64,000 bases of DNA from Camarhynchus parvulus (lineage: Eukaryota > Chordata > Aves > Passeriformes > Thraupidae), in assembly GCF_901933205.1 (NCBI RefSeq), contig NC_044573.1, positions 28,889,493 through 28,953,492 on the forward strand, written 5' to 3'. Position 1 is the first letter of the stretch; the number at the start of each line of letters is the position of its first letter. Both the position numbers and the translations under genes were made by a program. Shown here one piece after another: positions 1-64,000 of the stretch. The notes under the pieces were generated by a model, which was given only the letters and a program-made list of their open reading frames with translations, made no database searches and was not told where the DNA came from.

Positions 1-305
1 AAGAGATGGAACTCTCTTAATTTTAAGAGCTGCAGTAGCAGAGAAACTTCCTCTAAAACATAAGAAAGACCATCACCACATTTGTTTCTTCAAGATTTAA
101 AAAATCCCTAGTCTCTCTGTTAGAAGAATAACAGGAGATGGATGAGGAATGTCTTTGGATGAACACTTACCTCTTCAAAATTAAACTCAAGCTATTGCTG
201 AGTATAGCGGAAAATTCCATTTCAGTCTCTAAACACAAGTATTGGTAACTGCAAACAAGAACACATTCCTTCTGCTAAACTATTCTGGGGATTGGGTGGA
301 GCTTC

Positions 306-343
306 TTTTTTTTTTTTTTTTTTTTTTTTGTTTTTTTTGTTTT
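306..343. repeat. Poly-T tract with single G interruptions
   Basis: T24 at 306-329, then G, T8, G and further T. No adjacent transposable element or target-site duplication was recognised. Confidence 0.95.
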
Positions 344-552
344 ACTTGAGAAATAAAAGACAGTATCCATTTATTTTTCATTTTTTCCTGAATGGAAAAG
401 TTTTTTGACAAGCACAGCATTTAGGCAAAGTACTTTTCATGAATGTAAGAGACTGGTAAGCACCTGCAAATTATTCCACCAGATTCCTCAAAAGCTACCA
501 CATTTTACCCAGCAGTGACTTACCTCAGTTATTCAGTAACTTTTAAATCAAC

Positions 553-566
553 AGAGAGAGAGAGAG
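553..566. repeat. (AG)n microsatellite
   Basis: Seven perfect AG units, a short simple repeat. Confidence 0.9.
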
Positions 567-2145
567 AACACCCAACTAGGGTTAACACAGCATCTGTCCC
601 ATATGGGCTTATTAAGCAGAGCCAATTGGTCCAGTAAGGGCAAGTTAACACGGGACCACAAGTGTGGTCAGGCTTATGAGTTACTGCTTTTTCTAGAGCA
701 GCTCAAGTTATCCCCACCTGTCTCCCAGGTATAAAAGAATGTCATATTAATTCAGGAAGGTTTCTTTATTTCAGCTAATTACTAGAGAACAAACTGAATT
801 TAATTTTTTTCCTTCTCCTCCATAGGCAGTACCCAATAACCTCCACATCATAGCTCATGTACATGGCTTACTTCCTGCACCTGCACCACTCATTCCTATC
901 CTCCTCCTGTACTAAAGAATTGTGACACATTCTTATGACTGCAGCTGTAATCTCTTCACCTTCCAAGTTTTACTGTAATTATGATTTTCTCTATTGAAGT
1001 AGCCTTGAGAGCTTCCAACTGAGGCTGAAAGCCCCCCACTTCTGGAGCCATCCATCATATGTGTCACACTTGCATACCGAAGACACACATCAAGTCTGAA
1101 TGAACAAGCAATGCAAATGAGGCAGTGCACATCAAGGGATGGACCTGACAATGCCAAATATAGGTTAATACCAAATCAAGATCTCCTGCATCCCTGTCCC
1201 AGGTCTGAGTCACAGTCAGTGAATCCCATAGTATCTTTGGTTCTAACACAAACATTCATTGGCAGCTACTGTCCACCAGCACAGACTGTTTCCCCATTTA
1301 CTATTTTATTAGCCTAAAACCCATTAGCTGAGAGGAGGTAAGAGATAACGACTGTCAAGCACAGGGATCCCATCCCTGTTGGCACAACACCACACTAATG
1401 ATTTCTTCTAAGGAAGAACAGTAAACGGGTTAGATTATCCCAAAGTTAAGGAGTCACAGCTTCAGACGCCACAACAGATTCTCCACTATCTTTTTGTAAA
1501 GGTGCTCAGTTCACTGGGAGGAGGAACGTTATAGTAGCAGCCAGCAGTTTCCACAATAAAAACCTGTCACTGACCTACTTCAAGGTCTCTGAGAATGCAT
1601 TTCCCTTCTGTGGTCTGAATGGGAGTTATCCGAGCCAACAATTGCTAAGTGATGACGATTCACAAGTTGATTGCTAAGTGGCAAGTGAAGTGCCTCCACT
1701 ATACATAATTTATTTCTTCATCTCCACTATTTAATCCGCAATTCTTTTATTATTAAATTAAGGATTTAAGATCAGAGCAGAGTGTCCTGAAATTCTGTGG
1801 CTTCAGCTTCTAGGACAGAACAAATCATTACCATCCCAGAAATGCCATCAAGCTAGAGTATGAGCAGATAATCAGCTTTCATTTAGGAAAGTGAACCTCC
1901 ATTTTCAAGCAAAATATATGGAATTTTAAGTTAGCATTAATGACAAGCAATATGTCTTGAAATAGAAGTATAAATATAAGTATACACGTATAGTAATAAC
2001 CTATTTGAGGAATTTCCCTTCCTAAAACAAAATGATAAATATTGCCTTTTTACCACTTAGCAAGTTTGCAATATATACACTCAAAAATCACTTCCGGCAG
2101 AGATTCTTCATTCTGGGTATTTCTGTGAAAGCACCCTCCTTTTAC

Positions 2146-58131
<55,986 letters not shown>

Positions 58132-59438
58132 CTGTAGGGAAAAAAAAACAAACAAACACAATAGACATTAGATGTTAAAAAAGACAGTTGAATCTGTGCA
58201 GCTCTGTGCAGTTACAATGGCTGTCACTGGAGTAACAGATGGAAGAGGACAGAAGGATCTGATACCCAAAAGAACAAAATAAACACTCAAGCTAGATAAG
58301 GTAGCTAGGCTTTCATATGGTATTAACATGTTCTTCCAAGGCAGTGTATAATTGCTTCTCCCAGTTTTTCTGAAAAAAAGATTCTACAAAGTCAGTGTGG
58401 AATTTCCCAGCAGGTAGATTTGTCAGCAATGCTCAGTAGCCAAGGCTGAATGCTACCACAGAATGCTGATATTGGCCTTTTTCTCACTACTACAATAAAG
58501 GAAAGAGACTACCAGAAGGAAAAAAGCATGTATGGGAGAATTTACCCACAACACATAGAAGAACCTTCCAAAAGTATCCCATCTGATCAAAATAAAATGA
58601 ACAATGAAAAAATGAAGCAGGCATCAATCTCCCCCCACTGCAGAGCCAGACCACCAAACATTCACTTATTCCTTCATGGCCAGGACTATCACTGTAGGAC
58701 CATTTTGCCCATCCCATTTTCAAACACATGTAAGTACTTTGGACTGCTTTGTGTATTCAGGGAAGAAACAGCACAGTGCTAATGCATGTCTTTAGATTTA
58801 CATTTCAGCTGCCAGATCCCATCTTGACAGAACCTGGCTTGAAAGGGAGGCAGAAGGAGGCTGAAGGAGAAGCTGGGAAGTGACTGATTTCACTACCACA
58901 CAACACCGCTTGTGAGCAGCCCATCCAAACAGGAAGTCTCCTGCCAGCAGTTTGAAAGGAGGGATCTGTGCAGTGCACAGAGAGCCACATATTTTGCCCT
59001 TTTAAGGGACTTGTTGTTTGACAGCTCAGGGGCTTATTTGTGTTATATTTTTAAGGACTTCACTTTTTCACTTAATCTGCAGAATAAGCCATATCCTTAG
59101 AGAGTAAATAATTAAAGCTTGTTGTGAAGCTGGTCTCCCTGGGCACAGGGCAGGGGAGCAGGAGGGAGGTGGCAGGTGAACCAAACCACAGGATGCTGGA
59201 TGCTGTATCAGCAACAACACAGCTGAGCTTTGTCATCAGAGCAGCTGCTGCCCTAACCTGCCCTACAATACTTTGGTCTGTTTGCTCGCCAGAACAAGGC
59301 TGCTTTGAGCTTTCATAGAGACTGAGCAGCTGTGCAAGGAAAAGCACCTTCGGGACAGCAGTTGCATAGTGGGACTTAACATACAGAGCACAGCCAGCTC
59401 TCCAGGGATGTTTTGCGCAGAAATAGGCATGCTCACTT

Positions 59439-59459
59439 AAAAAAAAAAAAAAAAAAAAA
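59439..59459. repeat. A21 homopolymer
   Basis: Twenty-one consecutive A followed by an AC-rich stretch (CACAAAACAAAAC). Confidence 0.95.
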
Positions 59460-61094
59460 CACAAAACAAAACCTAAGCAACGAACAACAGCCAAAAAAAT
59501 GTCCAAAGCATCCAAACGTCTATCCTTATGGCACTGTGTGCTTGGCAGGAATCACCTGCCCTACTCTATGCTGGGATTAGTATATCCAGCACATTCTCTT
59601 ATGCATTGGAGGGGCATCAGCTGCAACTCTCAGGCAGCTGAAAAAAAGCAAGCTGGTAAAAAGTACTGTCTTCTGGCATGCCACTTCGCTTTGCTGTCCA
59701 TGCCAGCTCTGCAAGGGGTGTTATGTCCCAGCAAGATTCACTAGAGAAGGATGTTGCTGGCTTCAAAAGCCCATTCATAAAAACATTGGGTTCTCACTAG
59801 GAGATGCCAAAGGTCAACTTAAAACTGAACTGGTCATTGACACAGCTTCAGTCAGCAAAATCAAAATGCCCTCAAATCTATCACAATGATGTGCATGGCA
59901 ATTTGTGTTTCCTCTCAGTAGTGGACACTTGAGAGATTCAGCTGCTAAAAGATTTCACAATAGAGCCTCAGAAATTAAACTTGTACACTACAGACCATCT
60001 TCTCAAGTATTATTATTCCAAGTGCAATGCCCTTTATGGCAACCTGGTCATGGCTGAGATTAAAACCAATTAGTTTGACAAAACTCTCTTTTGGAAGGAA
60101 CTGAATTCAATGAGACAAACTTGATTTACATGCAATACAACTATACTTGCATCAATTCAGTTGCAACCAAGCTCTGGCCCACTGTCTAAAGGCTTCCCCA
60201 CCAACCATCAAAGGACCAGCATTCTCTGGGGCATGGACAATGAATCCTCCTTGAAAAAACTGGCTGAGCCATTGGAATGATAGGACCATAATGACCTCCT
60301 TCATGAGCTCAGGTCAAGACTCCGGTAGAAACTTTGCCAAAAGAGGTACCTTAGCAGGAAATGAAAACTATGTGAATGGATGTGAAGCTCAACATTTTCT
60401 ACAGGGTAAGTACAGCCCTGGTCTGGCTACCACAAGTTGTCCTGCACTGGAATTTCATTACTTGGCTTTACTCTTAAGCAGGTTCATCTAAGAGGTTGTC
60501 AGTCTCCAGGCTTTCCTCATCCGTAATGCTGAGAAATACACAAGCTGATGTTTGTTACTGTGATTTTTTTACAGAATCTGCAGTTCTTTGGGATCCACAC
60601 TTGTGAAACTCAAGGCTGCTTAATTTTTACTACCCTGCAAAAGTATGCAGAGCTCACATGGACAATAAGCTCACTTTTGCAAAGCATCATTCCATTGCAC
60701 AACTCATACTCTTTAACACTGGCATTGTCCAGGTACATCTATAGCCAGCTGGCATGAAATTCATACTAACATAGAGGGGTAAAATAACACTTGTGTATTG
60801 CTTTCACACTGTAATTGTGTGGATAGGTGAGGTGTCCAAATGCTTTCAAAATACGAACAATTGAGGACTACTACAGAGGAATCCAGCACAGGTATTTTAG
60901 AATCAAATCACTGAAGGAATGAATGAAAGAAATTTCTAAGTTGGAGCACTGTCTCTCTAAAATTAAACCTGCCAGTAAAGTAGATGTCCTTCAGAATCCT
61001 GTAAGTTGCACCGTTTACGCTATTTAATAACTAATTACAACTTTGTTGGGGATCAACAAAATAAACATTTTCTAATTACCTCCAAGTTAATAAA

Positions 61095-61134
61095 CTTTTC
61101 CTTTCCTTTCTCTCTTTTTTGCCTTTCCTTTCTC
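61095..61134. repeat. Homopyrimidine run
   Basis: C/T only except for a single G at 61121, with repeated CTTTCC units. Confidence 0.85.
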
Positions 61135-63299
61135 AAGAATCAAATCCGGGAAAAATGTGCTTCCAAAGAATGAGGAGGGTGGGAGACAAAGAAAATTAAG
61201 AAAAGAGCAACTTCCATTTTTCTGAGTGGCAACTGACAGCAAAGCTGACATAAAAATTTATGAAAATAACAAGAAGTGGGGAATTTTGTTCTAATAAAGG
61301 TTCTATTGCCCCTCAACTTCAGGCAAATAAAAATGAAACATGTGCAATTATGTATTTCTATATATATACACCCCCAGCGAGAATCAATAGGAAATCTCTC
61401 TCTGGAGAGAATCCCACTATTACACATAACTCCCTCCCACAGCTCTTCTCAGTTCTACTGTTTTGCCCTTTTGCACAACACAAACAAGTTGCTGTCATTT
61501 CAGCAGCTAACCACACACCCGCTTCTCATAGCAATCCCTCTCCTGCTTCCCAGCCCCATCTGTGGTTCAGCTCAGGTCAGAAGTCACAGCCTGGAACTCT
61601 GCCCAAGGCCTATTTATAACAACGTCCTCTTCCTCTGACAGGGTGTACGTGTTCATTTCTAAACCATTTGGCCCAGTAACCAAACATAATTTAGCTAATG
61701 CAATTTTTCCAACCCTTATCAGAAGTTTTAGCCACATGGGATCAGATCCATGCTAACTGTACACAAGGATCCTCTTTCAATTGCTCTCTGAATTGCTTCA
61801 TAAGCCTCACTCTTCATTCTCATCTCAGAGATTGTAATTTTCATGCCAACATATGCTAAATAAGCAATGTTCCACTAAAAGACACCTGAAGCAACTGATC
61901 TCCCAGCAGCTCCCCTGTGCAAGACAGCTGATTATTGTAGATTTTATCTCACTGTTCTGTCCTTCAACACACTTAACAGCCAGAGCATAACCGTAACTAA
62001 AACAGGGAAAATCACCTTTGTATCACTACCTTTGGAAAAATGGAAGAAAGAGAACTCAGTGGGTAACTAAACACACACAGTCATGAAAAAATAGTTCACA
62101 TAGTTCACAGCATAAGGAAGCATTAATGGTAAACACTTTCAGAGCTGTATCTCTACTGATCATCAACAGACACACGATGCCAGTGGATGTAGCCATAGCT
62201 CTCACCTAAGTGGGGAGCATGGGACTAAACATATGATGAAGAATCACTGCCCACACTAGCTTATGCTAACAAAAAGGAAATAAACTTAATAATTTTCATT
62301 TCCCTCTAATTTATCTATCTTTGTCTGTAGCAGGATAAAACATATATATGTAACGTGTGATCACTGATGTAGAAAGAAATCTTAAGTCAGAGTTGTTTAG
62401 AACACAAACCAGCTCACCCACAACCCCCAAATCCAAGTTAAAACTCCAGATTATCAACCATTAAGTAATAAAACATGAGAAGTTCCTGGAATCAAAAGAG
62501 CTCCCTAGATCATCACTTACTGATGATGAAATGCCTGAATGTAGACACTGGATAAAGGGAAAGAGCTTCGTACTGATCCCATGCTCAGTTCCCTGGACCA
62601 CATTGCTTCTTCAGTACACAGATGGTGAAATGATGAGCTTCATGGCATGATTTAATTACCATGGGAATTTTCCATGGATGTCACATGTAATGTGACAGAT
62701 GTCAGATGCACAATATGGCAATTGCAGCAGGGGGGATGGGGAAAGGAAGCAGACAAGCAATCCGTTTGTTGCACGTGTAATAATAACCCAACTCCTTTGG
62801 TTTGGATTTGGTATGCTACTAAGGAGCCTCCTGGTCTCCAGGGCAAAAAACAGCAATAAAAAAAGCCCTGACCACTTAAAATCCCCACAGTTAAAACCTT
62901 ATTTTTCAGGGAAGCTTCCTGAAGATCCATGGACACTTGCTTGCTATGTTGGACAGGAAGGCACTGGAACCAAAACAAATCAACCGATTACTGGATGTGA
63001 TCTGGAAAAGAGCAGGGTCCTGTGCAGCAATGGCTACTCAATCCCAATCAGCCATGGCCCACACTTAAGTTGCCAACACAGGAGAGAGGACAGCTCAAAT
63101 AATGCTGTGCATTTTGAAGCCAGTTCATGGATTTTCCTTCTCCCAACACATTGAAACAAGAGTGCAAAGCTCTTGGTGCTTATGAGAACTTTGCAAGACA
63201 GTCCAGAAACTCACTGCTTGGTTGTTTTACACACCTTTCCATTAAAGCTGAAATGGTTTATAATTTCAAAGAACTCCACAGACCTAAGGATTTTCTCCT

Positions 63300-63343
63300 A
63301 TTTTTTATTTATTTATTTAATGTTTATTCATTTATTTACCTCA
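63300..63343. repeat. (ATTT)n-like low-complexity stretch
   Basis: Repeated ATTT units with one interruption (AATGTTTATTC). Confidence 0.8.
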
Positions 63344-64000
63344 GAAATAAGTCCTGAGATAAGGGAAAAGGCACAGACTATTTGAAGGCTGTCAGGTGTA
63401 ACTATATCCATGAACCTACTTACTGCAACGTGTCTGTCAAAAATCTCTTTATTTTTAATACTTTAAGGATGCTCAGGATGTGCTGGGTGACTAATGACCA
63501 CTAATGTTAGTCTGTTAATACTCACAAATCCACCATATCTCACCTTATACCAACTTATCAACACACAACAACAACAAAAAAAAAGAAAGCTAAAGAACTG
63601 AAAGAAACTTCTCTTCTGAAATACTAATTTGCAACACTTTCTCCGCCTTCACCTAAGAATAAGGGAAAAAATAACTCTACAGAAAAATTAAAAAAAAAAA
63701 CCAAACAAAAGAAAGCAGGAAAAAATATACCTGCAGGTTCTTTGTGTTCCTCCTAATCATTAATCTATCCAAATTGTATTCATAAGGAAACTATTTTAAA
63801 AGAACAGCCAAGGTTCAAAACACAAAGCAAAGCGAGCAACAAAGCAGTAAAAGCCAGTGTCATGAATCTGGTTAGTAATAACTAAGTATTTATTTACACC
63901 TTGTTTCTCACTCTTCAATGAAGTACAAATTAATAATTTTCTATGCTTAACTGAGCTGACCAAAAAAGCCATTCATTTTTTTTACCTGCTAAGGAGTTAT

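Larger units (their letters stand above)
1..2145 (-). other. DAAM2: DAAM2 intron 6 (partial)
   Basis: This is noncoding sequence downstream of the exon 6 donor. I looked for the next formin exon in all minus-strand frames and did not see it, so the intron continues past the left edge. It contains a long T tract at 306-343, a short (AG)n at 553-566 and otherwise ordinary AT-rich sequence. The short open frames around 933-1317 on both strands have no recognisable similarity. Confidence 0.8.
58132..64000 (-). other. DAAM2: DAAM2 intron 1 or 5' flank
   Basis: Sequence upstream of the exon 2 acceptor. Because exon 2 has a good acceptor, at least one noncoding exon must lie further upstream. No CpG-rich island, TATA-plus-exon arrangement or clear noncoding exon was seen up to 64000. 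The stretch holds a moderately GC-rich block with several E-boxes at 59100-59420, an A21 tract at 59439-59459, a pyrimidine run at 61095-61134 and an (ATTT)n-like stretch near 63300-63343. Confidence 0.65.

Noticed and set aside
62641..62700. NF-kB-like GGGAATTTTCC and a TGTCACAT/ATGTGACA inverted repeat
   Set aside because: The kappaB match is one base longer than consensus and the 8-bp stem is short; both are common by chance.
62699..63154. 151-codon open frame upstream of DAAM2 (plus strand)
   Set aside because: It overlaps other chance frames on both strands, and its translation has no known motif.

Overview
This is vertebrate nuclear DNA, most likely from a bird. It is AT-rich, almost all intronic, and carries several decayed CR1 LINE copies, the dominant retroposon of bird and other sauropsid genomes. 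No mammalian SINE, L1, bacterial operon, CRISPR array, virus or tRNA gene was seen. Bird is an inference: a crocodilian or turtle is not excluded by the sequence alone.

The only recognisable protein gene is DAAM2 (dishevelled-associated activator of morphogenesis 2), a Diaphanous-related formin, on the minus strand. Its first five coding exons are present, read from high to low coordinates: exon 2 (58131-57929, with the start codon), exon 3 (34727-34638), exon 4 (15193-15119), exon 5 (8828-8734) and exon 6 (2479-2146). Together they encode residues 1-254: the N-terminal leader, the GTPase-binding region and the start of the armadillo-like FH3 region. All five junctions are GT-AG and the phases agree. 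The remaining FH3, coiled-coil, FH1, FH2 and DAD regions lie beyond coordinate 1. Exon numbers assume one upstream noncoding exon, which I could not find; the promoter probably lies beyond 64000.

Layout from left to right: 1-2145 intron 6 (partial); 2480-8733 intron 5; 8829-15118 intron 4; 15194-34637 intron 3; 34728-57928 intron 2; 58132-64000 intron 1 or 5' flank. The introns hold CR1 fragments at about 15.7, 27.3, 28.3-29.2, 43.0 and 43.6-44.7 kb, a probable old L2-like fragment at about 48.1-48.5 kb, simple repeats and homopolymer tracts.

No new biological system was found. The signals most worth a second look are candidate regulatory motifs in the introns: a triple AGGTCA array (DR5 plus DR8) at 16781-16811, two perfect p53-family half-sites at 13376-13398, an 18-bp palindromic POU/octamer element at 56931-56948 and an E-box/octamer cluster at 49818-49978. 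Also notable are a CR1 fragment that keeps the usually lost 5' part, two perfect 13-bp hairpins, a uORF with tandem in-frame ATGs at the DAAM2 start, and a weak splice donor on the symmetric exon 3.
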